Source: UBA11740 sp049273695 (GTDB lineage: Bacteria; Acidobacteriota; Blastocatellia; Pyrinomonadales; Pyrinomonadaceae). From it: a stretch of DNA of 64,000 nt. The translations under genes and the position numbers were made by a program. Shown here piece by piece: positions 24,968 through 33,442 of the stretch (within the stretch, counting starts at the first letter, position 1; the number at the start of each line of letters is the position of its first letter). The stretch lies in the NCBI GenBank assembly GCA_049273695.1, contig JBASRE010000053.1, positions 52,524 to 116,523 of the forward strand. The letters are read 5' to 3'. The notes beneath the pieces were generated by a model that had not been told where the DNA came from, did not search any database, and was given only the letters and a program-made list of their open reading frames with translations.

Positions 24968-25939
24968 ATGTCTTTTCGGAACATCCTCTTCCCAACTGAC
25001 TTTACGGCGCACGCGCGGTCGGCATTAAAGTATGCGGCGGCATTTGCGCGCGAGGCGAATGGCCGGGTTGTCCTCTTTAGTGTGCAAAGCGCTGTGGTGC
25101 CCGCGAATCTGATGACCCTGCCCGAGCGTGTGCTCCAGGAGCAGGAGGATGAGTGGCTGCTCCAACTGCGGCGCGAAGTCAGACAGCTCCTTGCCGATCC
25201 ACTGTTCGACGGAATTGAAGTCGAGCCGGTCATCGTAGAAGGCGAACCCGCTTCCGAGATCGCCAAAGCAGTCCGCGATTTCGACATCGATGTGGTCACG
25301 GTAGTAACGCACGGCCGGGGCGGACTAGCGCGCGCGCTGTTCGGATCTACTGCCGAAGAGATCATTGCCGAAGCGCCATGTCCCGTTCTGACGATCCGTC
25401 CACCGCAACGTGATTTCGTCGAGCACCGCGGAAATTTAACCGATATTCGTCTCAATAGAATTCTTCTGGCGACAAACTTCCGCCCTTCTTCGATTCCGGC
25501 AACCAGCATGGCGCGCGAAATTGCTCGAACGCACAACGCCGAGCTGCACGCGGTTTACGTAATAGGCGATTATTTCGAGCAGATTTCCGTCATGTTTCCC
25601 GAAGGCGGCACCTCGGCTTTGTCGCGCATGCGCCAGGAAGTCCAGCAGCGCATGCAGTCATTCGAGGGCGAGGGCAACGGCAGCGTCACGACTCACATTG
25701 CCGAAGGCCGGCCCTACGCTGAGATTGTGCGTGTCGCCGCCGAGATCGATGCGGACTTGATCGTCATTGGGATGACAGTACATGCGTCGCTTTTCGGCGG
25801 CGCGCCGGCACTGGGCTCGGAAATCGAACGCGTCGTGCGGAATTCACCGTGTCCGGTGTTGTGTGTGCCTTCAGGCAAAGTCGTAACGCCGCTGCCCGCT
25901 TTTTCTCACCCGCAGGCCGTGCCGCAACCGCAGATGTAA
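24968..25939 (+). CDS. Tandem universal stress protein (two UspA domains)
   Basis: Two UspA domains in one 323-residue chain. The first begins NILFPTDFTAHARSALKYAA and ends with the nucleotide-binding loop VVTHGRGGLARALFGSTAEEIIAEAPCPVL (G-2x-G-9x-G-S/T). The second begins RILLATNFRPSSIPATSMAR and ends near GMTVHASLFGGAPALGSEIERVVRNSPCPVL; here the first Gly pair of the loop is lost (MTVHAS), so only the first domain is likely to bind ATP. Such proteins respond to starvation and oxidative stress. The ATG before SFRNILF is chosen because upstream codons come from the heptamer repeat. Confidence 0.92.
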   Translation: MSFRNILFPTDFTAHARSALKYAAAFAREANGRVVLFSVQSAVVPANLMTLPERVLQEQEDEWLLQLRREVRQLLADPLFDGIEVEPVIVEGEPASEIAKAVRDFDIDVVTVVTHGRGGLARALFGSTAEEIIAEAPCPVLTIRPPQRDFVEHRGNLTDIRLNRILLATNFRPSSIPATSMAREIARTHNAELHAVYVIGDYFEQISVMFPEGGTSALSRMRQEVQQRMQSFEGEGNGSVTTHIAEGRPYAEIVRVAAEIDADLIVIGMTVHASLFGGAPALGSEIERVVRNSPCPVLCVPSGKVVTPLPAFSHPQAVPQPQM

Positions 25940-26272
25940 TTTTTGGAGTGCGCCGACTTGTCGGCGCTTCCCGTTTTGAACTCAAAAGCGGAGACCAGAG
26001 TAGTACTCTAAAGATCACGTCATGTTTGCGTTTTTCTCCGTGTCTCCGTGTCTCCGTGTCTCCGTGTCTTCGTGTGACCTCTGTACCTCTGTGGTGAAAA
26101 TATCTAAGTTAAGAACTCACCACAGAGAGACAGAGATTTCACAGAGGCACAGAGCAAAGGCGAATTCGGACACTGCCCGCCAAATACCAAAGTTTGACCG
26201 CAAACATCGGATAGATTGAGTCGCGGGTTCGTCCTATATTGGCGTCATCAAATCCGCGAGAGGTGAAGTAAG
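25940..26272. repeat. UspA 3' hairpin and inverted GTGTCTCC arms
   Basis: The region holds a perfect hairpin GCGCCGACTTGTCGGCGC (25951-25968) inside a partial copy of the TTTGGAGTGCGCCG palindrome family, then octamer units GTGTCTCC (26035-26075) and CACAGAGG-type units (26117-26156) that oppose CCTCTGTG on the left. No gene is seen. The Ada promoter must be in the last 60 bases. Confidence 0.7.
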
Positions 26273-27361
26273 ATGTTGCAGTCGATAACAACAACGCCGG
26301 TGGTCATGACAAATCCCGAACTTTGGAATGCAGTTCTCGAGCGAGACGCTTCGCGGGATGGCAGTTTCGTTTTCGCGGTGCGCTCCACCGGGATTTACTG
26401 CCGGCCATCTTGTCCGGCGCGCCGTCCGAAACGCGAGCAGGTGAGCTTCTTTCGCGTGCCTGAAGCAGCAGAGCAAGCCGGCTTTCGCGCGTGTAAGAGA
26501 TGTCATCCACGCCGCGCGAGCGCGAACGATCCGCAGATTGAGCTGGTGCGTCAGGTTTGTCACGTGATTGACGAGCACGAGGAAGAGACCGCCACGCTGG
26601 AAAGCTTGAGCGCCGCAACCGGCGTCAATGCTCATCATTTACAACGCACGTTCAAGCAGGTGATGGGAATTACGCCGAGACAATATGCTGAGTCGCGCAA
26701 GCTTGAACGATTTAAGGCCGGCGTTAAGAAAGGTTCCTCGGTGACCGACGCGCTGTACGACGCAGGCTACGGATCCAGCCGGGCGCTTTATGAAAAATCT
26801 TCCGAGCAGTTAGGAATGACTCCGGCGACCTATGGCCGCGGGGGAAAGGGAATGCGAATCGTCTTCACGATTTCTCAATCACCGCTCGGTCGATTATTAG
26901 TCGCGGCGACTGAACGCGGCGTTTGCGCCGTGACGATTGGCGATTCGGATGCGGAATTAACGCGTGGATTGTTTGCCGAGTATCCGAACGCAGCGATCGA
27001 CTCGAAAGACACTTCGATTAGCCCTTCACTGAATCTGTGGTTGCAGAGGGTTCTGGACTCACTGCACGGCGAATCTCGTTTGATCGAGTTGCCGATGGAC
27101 GTTCAAGCGACTGCGTTTCAAAGACGCGTGTGGGAAGAGTTGCGGCGCATTCCGTTCGGCTCAACGCGATCGTATCAGGAGATCGCGAGAGCCATCGGTA
27201 AACCGAACGCGGTGCGTGCGGTGGCGAGCGCGTGTGCGAGCAACCGTTTGGCGCTGGTCATTCCGTGTCATCGAGTGATCCGGGAAGATAAGAGTTTGGG
27301 TGGATATAAGTGGGGAATAGAGCGGAAGAAGAAGTTACTGGAAGACGAAAGCCCCCGATAG
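26273..27361 (+). CDS. ada: Ada: methylphosphotriester/O6-alkylguanine repair protein and regulator
   Basis: The full Ada layout is present in 362 residues. An N-terminal zinc domain carries four cysteines (Cys43, Cys47, Cys74, Cys77; IYCRPSCPARRP and CKRCHPRRA) where the first takes methyl groups from phosphotriesters. An AraC-type helix-turn-helix region follows (LESLSAATGVNAHHLQRTFK). The C-terminal O6-alkylguanine transferase has IPCHRVIRE with the acceptor Cys at about 332. Methylated Ada activates its own promoter in other bacteria. The ATG has AGAGG upstream. It sits alone on plus. Confidence 0.96.
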   Translation: MLQSITTTPVVMTNPELWNAVLERDASRDGSFVFAVRSTGIYCRPSCPARRPKREQVSFFRVPEAAEQAGFRACKRCHPRRASANDPQIELVRQVCHVIDEHEEETATLESLSAATGVNAHHLQRTFKQVMGITPRQYAESRKLERFKAGVKKGSSVTDALYDAGYGSSRALYEKSSEQLGMTPATYGRGGKGMRIVFTISQSPLGRLLVAATERGVCAVTIGDSDAELTRGLFAEYPNAAIDSKDTSISPSLNLWLQRVLDSLHGESRLIELPMDVQATAFQRRVWEELRRIPFGSTRSYQEIARAIGKPNAVRAVASACASNRLALVIPCHRVIREDKSLGGYKWGIERKKKLLEDESPR

Positions 27362-27501
27362 TCAGTTGTCGGTTGTCAGTTGTCAGTGGTGCGCCGGCTA
27401 ATCAGGCCACCGATCGTTAACAGGCCGGTTGAAGCCAGCGAGCGACGAACAGCTGACCACTGACCACTGACCACTGACCACTGACCACTGACAACTGACT
27501 A
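27362..27501. repeat. Inverted CTGACCA/TTGTCAG heptamer arms between convergent genes
   Basis: Left arm (to 27389) with TTGTCAG and TTGTCGG units; right arm 27452-27501 with at least six CTGACCA-type units. The two can pair as an imperfect hairpin at the shared 3' ends of the Ada and aldehyde dehydrogenase genes. Confidence 0.85.
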
Positions 27502-28881
27502 TTACTTAATCCAAACCGTCTTGATATTCACGAACTCCCGGATTCCGAACTCACCCAACTCGCGCCCGTAGCCGGAGTGCTTCACGCCGCCAAACGGCAA
27601 GCGTGGATCGGAAGCGACCATCCCATTGATAAAGACTGAGCCGGCTTCAATCTCATCGATGAAGCGCGTGCGCTCGTTGTCGTCGTCCGTCCAGGCCGCC
27701 GCGCCGAGACCGAAAGTCGTTGCGTTGGCTAGTTCGATAGCTTCGTTAATCGAGCTAACGCGAAACAGGGAAGCCACGGGTCCGAAGATCTCGTCGCGAT
27801 ACGCCGGCGAATCTTTCGGGATGTCCGCCAGCACGGTCGGTTCGTAAAAATTTCCGCGCGCGAGATCCCCTTCAAACTTCACTCGGCGGCCGCCAGTCAA
27901 AATCTTCGCGCCTGCGGCGACGCTCACCTTCACCTGATCTTCAACATCGGTCAGGATCTGCTCGGTCGCGAGCGGCCCGATGTCGATAGACGAATCCAAC
28001 GGATCGCCGACGCGCAGGCTTTTCATCGCGGCCACGAACTCACTTTCGAATCGATCGTAAATTTGCTCGTGGACAATGAATCGCTTGGCGGCGATGCACG
28101 ACTGCCCGTTGTTAATTGTCCGTGCTTTAACCGCGGTGCTCACCGCGTCATCAAAGTTCGCGGATGGCATGACGATGAAAGGATCGCTTCCGCCAAGTTC
28201 CAGCACAGCCTTCTTGATGTTCTTGCCTGCGATACTCGCCACGCTGCGGCCGGCGGTTTCGCTGCCAGTCAACGTCGCAGCCGCGACGCGTGGATCTTCC
28301 AGCACCGCTTGCACGGCGTCTGTTCCGATTAACAAAGACTGAAACGCGCCTGGCGGAAACCCTGCGCGGCGAAAAATGTCTTCGATTGCCAGCGCGCACT
28401 GCGGCACATTCGAAGCATGTTTCAGGAGGCCGATGTTGCCGGCCATCAAAGCGGGCGCGGCGAAACGAAACACCTGCCAGAAAGGGAAGTTCCAGGGCAT
28501 GATCGCCAGCACGATGCCGAGCGGCTGAAAATGAACATAGCTTTTCGTCGCATTCGTTTGAATGATTTCGTCGGCGAGATGCCGTTCGGCATTTTCAGCG
28601 TAGTAACGACAAACCCAGGCGCACTTCTCGGTTTCCTGCACCGCAGCATTGATGGGCTTGCCCATCTCGAGCGTCATCGTGCGCGCGAACGTCTGCTTTT
28701 CATTTTCGAGAATCTCTGCCGCGCGCAGCATCTTCTCGGCCCGATCCGAAAACGTCGTGCGGCGATAGTCGCGGAAGGTTTCCGCCGCGCGACTCAACTT
28801 CTCTTCAATTTGTGGTTGATTCAGCGAATCGAAGGTTTGCAGAACTTCGCCAGTAGCAGGATTGATCGATGCGATCGGCAT
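27502..28881 (-). CDS. NAD(P)-dependent succinate-semialdehyde/aldehyde dehydrogenase
   Basis: An aldehyde dehydrogenase of 459 residues. It has MPWNFPFWQVFRFAAPAL in the cofactor site, LTGSETAGRSVA, the catalytic Glu228 in VLELGGSDPF, and the nucleophile Cys262 in NNGQSCIAAKR. NGQSC and the short N-terminus match the Sad/GabD-like branch that oxidises succinate semialdehyde; the exact substrate remains inferred. The EamA-type transporter gene lies 21 bp upstream on the same strand, so both may form one transcript. Confidence 0.93.
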   Translation of the reverse strand: MPIASINPATGEVLQTFDSLNQPQIEEKLSRAAETFRDYRRTTFSDRAEKMLRAAEILENEKQTFARTMTLEMGKPINAAVQETEKCAWVCRYYAENAERHLADEIIQTNATKSYVHFQPLGIVLAIMPWNFPFWQVFRFAAPALMAGNIGLLKHASNVPQCALAIEDIFRRAGFPPGAFQSLLIGTDAVQAVLEDPRVAAATLTGSETAGRSVASIAGKNIKKAVLELGGSDPFIVMPSANFDDAVSTAVKARTINNGQSCIAAKRFIVHEQIYDRFESEFVAAMKSLRVGDPLDSSIDIGPLATEQILTDVEDQVKVSVAAGAKILTGGRRVKFEGDLARGNFYEPTVLADIPKDSPAYRDEIFGPVASLFRVSSINEAIELANATTFGLGAAAWTDDDNERTRFIDEIEAGSVFINGMVASDPRLPFGGVKHSGYGRELGEFGIREFVNIKTVWIK

Positions 28882-28902
28882 GTGAGGATTATAGCCACCG
28901 CG

Positions 28903-29823
28903 TCAGGAGTCTGATACCGCGCCTGCCTTTGCTGCACGAATCGCCACCGTCTTGTGCTGCCGGCGCCAGACGATCAGCCCCAAGCCGAGAATGATACATG
29001 CGCTGCCGGCGACCAGACGCCAGTTGAGTTGTTCGTGCAGGACCAGCATTCCCAGAATGACTGCGACGACCGGCGTCACCAGCGCGATCAGCATCGTGTT
29101 GGTCACGTCCATGTTTCGCACCAGCCAGTAATAAAGCCAGAACGCGATCACTGAACCGACGATGACGAGATACATCAGCGAGAGAAAGGCAGAAAGAGTC
29201 CAACGAAATTCCAGCGGATTGCCTTCCGTCGCGAATCCGGCGGCGAGCAATGGCACAAAACCAAAGACCATTTGCGAGGCGGCCAGAATCTGCGGATCGA
29301 TTTTGCCGCCGTAGGCTTTCACCAAAACATTCGAATACGATCCGAAGACAGCGCTCAGCACGAGCGCGATACTGCCCAGCAGCGCCATCGAACCGGCAAT
29401 CGTTAGTTGATCGGAAAAGATAACCCCCACGCCGAGTATTCCGAGCAGCACGCCGACGACTTTCAAAGTAGTCATTCGTTCGCTGGGAAGATAGAAGTGC
29501 GCGACGACTAATCCGAAAAGCGGAAACGTCGATTGCAGTACGGCGGCCAAACCCGAGGAGATGTATTGCTCGCCCCAGAAAACCAGGCCGTAGTTCAGGG
29601 TGAATTGCAGAAGCCCACTGACCGCAATCAAGTACCATTCGCTGCGCGTGCGCGGCCAACGCGCGCGCCGAATCAGGATAAGCGAACCGAGAATTGCTGA
29701 GGCGAGGACGAACCGCAGGCCGGCAAAAGTGAAGGGAGGCAGATCGCGCAAGCCGATCTTAATGAACAGCCAGGTCGATCCCCAGATGCCGCACAGGATC
29801 AGCCAAACGATGCGGGCTTTCAT
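28903..29823 (-). CDS. EamA/DMT family transporter
   Basis: A 306-residue protein with ten hydrophobic segments in two five-helix repeats. The EamA pattern is seen twice, first in CGIWGSTWLFIKIGLRDLPP with FAGLRFVLASAI, and again around LIVWRRQ after EQLNWRLVAG. Drug/metabolite transporters of this kind move small metabolites or amino acids across the inner membrane. The aldehyde dehydrogenase gene follows on the same strand. A basic C-terminus (RRQHKTVAIRAAK) faces the cytosol. Confidence 0.92.
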   Translation of the reverse strand: MKARIVWLILCGIWGSTWLFIKIGLRDLPPFTFAGLRFVLASAILGSLILIRRARWPRTRSEWYLIAVSGLLQFTLNYGLVFWGEQYISSGLAAVLQSTFPLFGLVVAHFYLPSERMTTLKVVGVLLGILGVGVIFSDQLTIAGSMALLGSIALVLSAVFGSYSNVLVKAYGGKIDPQILAASQMVFGFVPLLAAGFATEGNPLEFRWTLSAFLSLMYLVIVGSVIAFWLYYWLVRNMDVTNTMLIALVTPVVAVILGMLVLHEQLNWRLVAGSACIILGLGLIVWRRQHKTVAIRAAKAGAVSDS

Positions 29824-29875
29824 TTAGTGAGTTGTACGTGACGTGATGATGCGATGCAAGGCAGCAAGCGGGGCA

Positions 29876-29958
29876 GTAGCCCGACCGTTAGGGAGGGCGT
29901 TCCGAGATCTCAAATTTCAGATCTGAGATCTCATTACGCCCTCCCTCACGGTCGGGCT
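29876..29958. repeat. Composite palindromic element, family CCCGACCGT
   Basis: The ends GCCCGACCGTTAGGGAGGGC and GCCCTCCCTCACGGTCGGGC are inverted; the middle holds GAGATCTCAAATTTCAGATC and its complement. The same family occurs inside the AddB-like gene at 45252-45330. Confidence 0.9.
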
Positions 29959-29995
29959 TCTGACACTTCGCACATCGGGCCGTGGCAAACGAACG

Positions 29996-30808
29996 TTACT
30001 TGTTCTGGTGGTGTTGCATGTCCAACTTGATAATGTTGAACGCGGCACCCTGGGGATCAGCCAGCACGGCGAAACGGCCGACGTTTGGAATGTCTGTCGG
30101 CGGCATGTATGTGCGTGCGCCGAGCGACGTGGCTTTTTGCACCATCGCATCGCAGTCGTCAACTGCGAAATAGACTCCCCAATTGGGCGGCATCGGGCCC
30201 ATGTCGGGTTGGATTTGCATCATCCCGCCGATGTGCTCTTCACCGTTTGTCCATTCGGTGTAGGGCATCCCTTTGTCGGCATCAGTCTTGGACTTCCAGC
30301 CGAAGAGCTTCGTGTAAAAATCCTTTGCGCTCTCGCTGTCCTTCGTCATCAGCTCGTTCCAACACAGACTGTTGTTTTCATTCTTGATGCCAACACCTTT
30401 GTGCTGCTTCGGCTGCCAGATACAGAAGGTTGCTCCGGTTGGATCGGTGATCGCCGCCATCCGGCCGTGATCCATCACATCGAAAGGTTCCTGCACGACC
30501 GTCCCGCCGAGTGACTTAGCTTTGGCGGCAGTTTCATCGGCGCTCTCAACCGCGACGTAACAGGCCCAGTGCGTCGGGACTTGTTCCATCTCGGCGCCTT
30601 TTTGATATGACGCGGCGACGTCTTTGCCGTTGATCTTATAAATCGTGTAAACCATGTCGGGTCCCATGGGGTTGTCAGTGGGTTCCCATCCGAACAGGTC
30701 GGTGTAGAACTTCTTCGCTCCCGGACCGTCGGTAGTGGCCAGTTCGATCCAACTGAACGTCCCAGGGGCGTGTTCCATTTGTGTTTGTGCTGCTGCGGTA
30801 TCACTCAT
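29996..30808 (-). CDS. Two-domain VOC protein
   Basis: A 270-residue protein with two vicinal-oxygen-chelate domains. The first runs from FSWIELATTDGPGAKKFYTD to ITDPTGATFCIWQPKQH; the second from CWNELMTKDSESAKDFYTKL to LADPQGAAFNIIKLD. The usual first metal ligand His is replaced in both (WIEL, WNEL), as in the COG3324-type lactoylglutathione lyase-like family, whose function is mostly unknown. AGGAG lies before the ATG. It is divergent from the structured RNA region. Confidence 0.9.
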   Translation of the reverse strand: MSDTAAAQTQMEHAPGTFSWIELATTDGPGAKKFYTDLFGWEPTDNPMGPDMVYTIYKINGKDVAASYQKGAEMEQVPTHWACYVAVESADETAAKAKSLGGTVVQEPFDVMDHGRMAAITDPTGATFCIWQPKQHKGVGIKNENNSLCWNELMTKDSESAKDFYTKLFGWKSKTDADKGMPYTEWTNGEEHIGGMMQIQPDMGPMPPNWGVYFAVDDCDAMVQKATSLGARTYMPPTDIPNVGRFAVLADPQGAAFNIIKLDMQHHQNK

Positions 30809-30842
30809 GATTTTTTTCTCCTTTGAAATTGCATCGCGATTC

Positions 30843-30905
30843 GTTTAGAGGCCGGCCTACCGGCTGCCTGCTTCTCACGCGGCGGGCAGTAACCCGCCTC
30901 TAAAC
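30843..30905. repeat. Composite palindromic element, family GTTTAGAGGC
   Basis: The ends GTTTAGAGGC and GCCTCTAAAC are perfectly inverted, with inner hairpins around CCGGCCTACCGGCTG and GCGGGCAGTAACCCGC. A second copy is at 39410-39480. It lies just upstream of the two-domain VOC gene. Confidence 0.9.
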
Positions 30906-31021
30906 AATCGGCGTTTGTCGTGGCGCAGGACTGTACCAGCAGCGTTGGAAAAACTCTACCTCAGGGTGGCAAAGGCCTTGTAAAAAGTTGTGAAGTTTTG
31001 GGAAGGATGAGGTGCGCGTGC

Positions 31022-31072
31022 CCTAAAAACGAAATCGCGCTGCTTTCACCCGAAGATGCATAGCAGCGCAAT
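31022..31072 (-). terminator. Intrinsic terminator of the structured RNA
   Basis: A 10-bp stem (31034-31043 with 31063-31072, one G-U pair) is followed on the minus strand by TTTCGTTTTTAG. There is no T-tract on the plus side, so it acts in the minus direction. Confidence 0.85.
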
Positions 31073-31577
31073 CTCGAAGTCTTATGAATCACCGAAGCGA
31101 TTCGTAAGATGGCAGCCTGTCCTCGTCAGGCGCAAGCCGCCATTTATATACCGGTAAGCAATCGGCGGTCGATGCTTTCCGGTCAGCACGCGATTCGCTC
31201 CAGTTAACTTTGCGTCCCTTGCGAGCTGCAAAATCTGTTTCCGCGAATCTCACGTCAAAGCCGACAAGTCGGTATCAACGTGGTGCCGTTAGGTAGTCTT
31301 TTTTGGTGGCTGTCCTCCACCGCCGGTTACGTTCCGGCAACGAGGCTCGGATTTCTCCGAGCGACATAGCTCACCACTAGCGGGTCCTTCCCAGTGGTTG
31401 CTACCCGTTTTTATCCGGGCGCTCAGGAAAATCTTTCGACTCTCCCTCGCAGACCTTTCGGTCTCAACGAAAGGCGTCATAGCAACTGCAAACCGCTCTG
31501 CCTTTGCTCTCTCTCAGAGTCTCGCGACTCCGTTCGCCGTCCTTTCGTCGGTCTCGATGGCCGTGACCGTCGTGACG
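31022..31577 (-). ncRNA. Candidate structured RNA of about 550 nt, family unknown
   Basis: On the minus strand a promoter is followed by a dense series of helices and ends in a terminator. The helices (plus coordinates) include a long-range 8-bp pair GCAAACCG/CGGTTTGC (31576-31583 with 31488-31495); GAGTC-GCGA-GACTC (31517-31530); AGACC-GAAA-GGTCT (31451-31464) inside CTTTCG/CGAAAG; ACCACT/AGTGGT (31373-31398); GCTCGGA-GAAA-TCCGAGC (31345-31362); GCCGG/CCGGC (31322-31338); GGTGG/CCACC (31305-31321); CCGAC/GTCGG inside CACGT/ACGTG (31251-31282); GATTCGC/GCGAATC (31192-31249); a long hairpin ACCGG...CCGGT (31150-31183); ATGGC/GCCAT (31109-31143); GAATCGC-TTCG-GTGATTC (31086-31103). Three GNRA and one UUCG loop appear on this strand. 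The flanking genes diverge from it, so the terminator serves no neighbour. RNase P, tmRNA and SRP hallmarks are absent. Confidence 0.75.
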
Positions 31578-31583
31578 GTTTGC

Positions 31584-31612
31584 TTTATACCGAAAACAAA
31601 TTTTCTGGTCAA
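31584..31612 (-). promoter_or_regulatory. Sigma70-like promoter of the structured RNA
   Basis: On the minus strand TTGACC (-35) and TATAAA (-10) are separated by exactly 17 bases. The predicted start, about 31577, coincides with the first bases of the long-range helix of the RNA. Confidence 0.8.
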
Positions 31613-31689
31613 AGTTCTGTGTGTTTTATTTTTCTTTTGGTGTTTTTTGTTGGGAGCTCGGTGAACTTTTCGATTTGAAACTTTTGGAT

Positions 31690-31717
31690 TTGATTGGACA
31701 ATTCCCGCGTGTACAAT
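31690..31717 (+). promoter_or_regulatory. Probable promoter of the thioredoxin-like gene pair
   Basis: TTGATT and TACAAT are 16 bases apart, about 45 bases before the ATG of the first gene and its AAGGAG ribosome binding site. Confidence 0.55.
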
Positions 31718-31761
31718 ACGGCGACCTCGAAGCCCTGTTTGGACGTAAGGAGAATCCTCCA

Positions 31762-33441
31762 ATGAAGAGTCGGCTACCGGCGATTTTGCTCTGTTTATTC
31801 GCACTGTTTCTGGGTTGCGTCGCAGCTCAGACAGAAAAACCCGCAGCTCCTCCAGCGACTTCTCCCGCGGCTTCGCCCGCGGCTTCTCCCGCGGGTTCTC
31901 CGACGCCGCCCCCCGCACGCGTGATGCCCACGCCGCAGCCGGATCAAAAGGCGTACGACGAGGCCCGCCGCATAAAGGAGCCGCAAAAGAAAATCGAGGC
32001 GCTGGAACAAGTGATCAAGGATTATCCGGATGGTTTCCCGGCATTTCAGGCCCGGAACGAGGTCCTTGACGTTCTTATCAAAAACTTCCCGACTCAGACA
32101 GATCGGATCCGCGCCGCGGCCGAAAGATATTTGCAGCCGATGAATTTCATTGTGTTTGGCGGTGGCTCCAACCACATCACCGTCGCAGTCAAGTTAATGG
32201 ATGCCGGAATTCTTCTTGACTGGGCGGAAGAATTGGCGAAAAAAGGCGCGGCACAGAGTGAAGAAGAAGCGGCAAAAACACTGCGCCGGCAACGCGCGCG
32301 CTCTAATGACGCCCTGGGTCGCATTTATTTAAAGCAGGGCAAGATGAAACTTGCGAAGAACCACCTGAAGCAAGCGCTTGCGAATGATGCCGAGTTCGTA
32401 AGCACGCTCGTTGCTCTCGGTCAAATCGCTGAAGCCAGTGGCGATCATAAGGCGGCGTTGGAATATCTGGCCTCGGCAGCCGTAAGGTCGACTTTGAAGA
32501 AGGCCGACCGCGAGCGAATGGAAAGTGCTTATCGCGCCAGGCATGATGGCTCTTTGACAGGTTTGGAAGAACTGATTGACGACAAATATAGAAAGCTGAA
32601 TGCCACTATTTCCTTCGCTCATTACCAGCCCTCGCCAAAACGCACGAACCGGATTGCGCTGGCCGAGCTCTTCACTGGCTCCGGCTGCGGACCCTGCGTA
32701 GCGGCCGATCTCGGTTTTGATGGATTGCTCGAACGATACGACCGTAAGGATCTGGTCGTACTCGTCTACCACCTTCATATCCCGCTGCCCGACCCAATGA
32801 CTAACCCGGCCGCGGTTGAGCGCGGAAAGTATTATGCCGTGCCTGGCACGCCCACTCCGATCCTCGATGGATTCAAATTGCCGAGTGCCGGTGGTTCAAG
32901 GGAAATGACAAAAGGCTTTTTTGAACGCGTCAATCCCAAAATTGAAGCCGCGTTGGAAACTCCAGCGCAGGCACAATTGACCTTAACCGCCTCGATCGAG
33001 GGCGATCAGGTCAAAACAGCAGTGACCGCGGACGACATTAAAGCACCTTCTCCCGATCTGAAGATTCATATCGTGCTGGCTGAGGGCGAACTCCGCTACA
33101 CGGGCGAAAATGGCGTGCGCTTTCATCCGATGGTGGTCCGAAGCATGGGCGGCAAGGACGCCTCCGGGTTCGCTGTGAGTGGGTCCGGACCGACTAAAGC
33201 AGAGTGGACGTTTGATCTAAAAAAGATGAGCGACGAGCTAAAGAAATATCTTGATACTTACGAGCAGCAGGGACACCGCGGCGATCCTTTCACCTTTAGC
33301 GAGAAAAAGTTTCAAATCAATCCCCAGAACCTTTCGCTGGTCGCATTTGTGCAGGACATGAAAACAAAGAACGTCCTGCAGACTGTATACGTGAAGCTAA
33401 ATCCGACGGCGACCGCCTCAGCCCAAACAAACGCCAAGTAA
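31762..33441 (+). CDS. Secreted thioredoxin-fold protein with TPR-like N-terminal part
   Basis: A 559-residue protein that starts with a signal peptide (RLPAILLCLFALFLGCVAAQ) and an Ala/Ser/Pro linker (AAPPATSPAASPAASPAGSP). Residues 60-270 are helical and TPR-like (LGRIYLKQGKMKLAKNHLKQ, LGQIAEASGDHKAALEYLA). A thioredoxin-like domain follows with ELFTGSGCGPCVAADLGFD, where CGPC is the redox pair, and a late ATPTPIL-like cis-Pro segment (GTPTPILDG). The C-terminal third is beta-rich and of unknown kind. The sequence near GSGC resembles Omp28-like or TlpA-like proteins. It is probably periplasmic. The next gene begins one base after the stop, so both are made together. Confidence 0.85.
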   Translation: MKSRLPAILLCLFALFLGCVAAQTEKPAAPPATSPAASPAASPAGSPTPPPARVMPTPQPDQKAYDEARRIKEPQKKIEALEQVIKDYPDGFPAFQARNEVLDVLIKNFPTQTDRIRAAAERYLQPMNFIVFGGGSNHITVAVKLMDAGILLDWAEELAKKGAAQSEEEAAKTLRRQRARSNDALGRIYLKQGKMKLAKNHLKQALANDAEFVSTLVALGQIAEASGDHKAALEYLASAAVRSTLKKADRERMESAYRARHDGSLTGLEELIDDKYRKLNATISFAHYQPSPKRTNRIALAELFTGSGCGPCVAADLGFDGLLERYDRKDLVVLVYHLHIPLPDPMTNPAAVERGKYYAVPGTPTPILDGFKLPSAGGSREMTKGFFERVNPKIEAALETPAQAQLTLTASIEGDQVKTAVTADDIKAPSPDLKIHIVLAEGELRYTGENGVRFHPMVVRSMGGKDASGFAVSGSGPTKAEWTFDLKKMSDELKKYLDTYEQQGHRGDPFTFSEKKFQINPQNLSLVAFVQDMKTKNVLQTVYVKLNPTATASAQTNAK

Positions 33442-33442
33442 G

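Noticed and set aside
28889..29659. A 256-codon minus frame overlapping the EamA transporter gene
   Set aside because: It is an Arg-rich shadow in another frame; the transporter frame has clear membrane segments.
31192..31249. Possible c-di-GMP riboswitch because of GGGACGCAAAG on the minus strand
   Set aside because: The matching upstream GCAAACC part, the second stem and any downstream gene are missing; taken as part of the larger RNA.
31289..31918. Short frames on both strands across the structured RNA region
   Set aside because: Their sequence is made by the hairpins, and they lack start signals and any recognisable fold.
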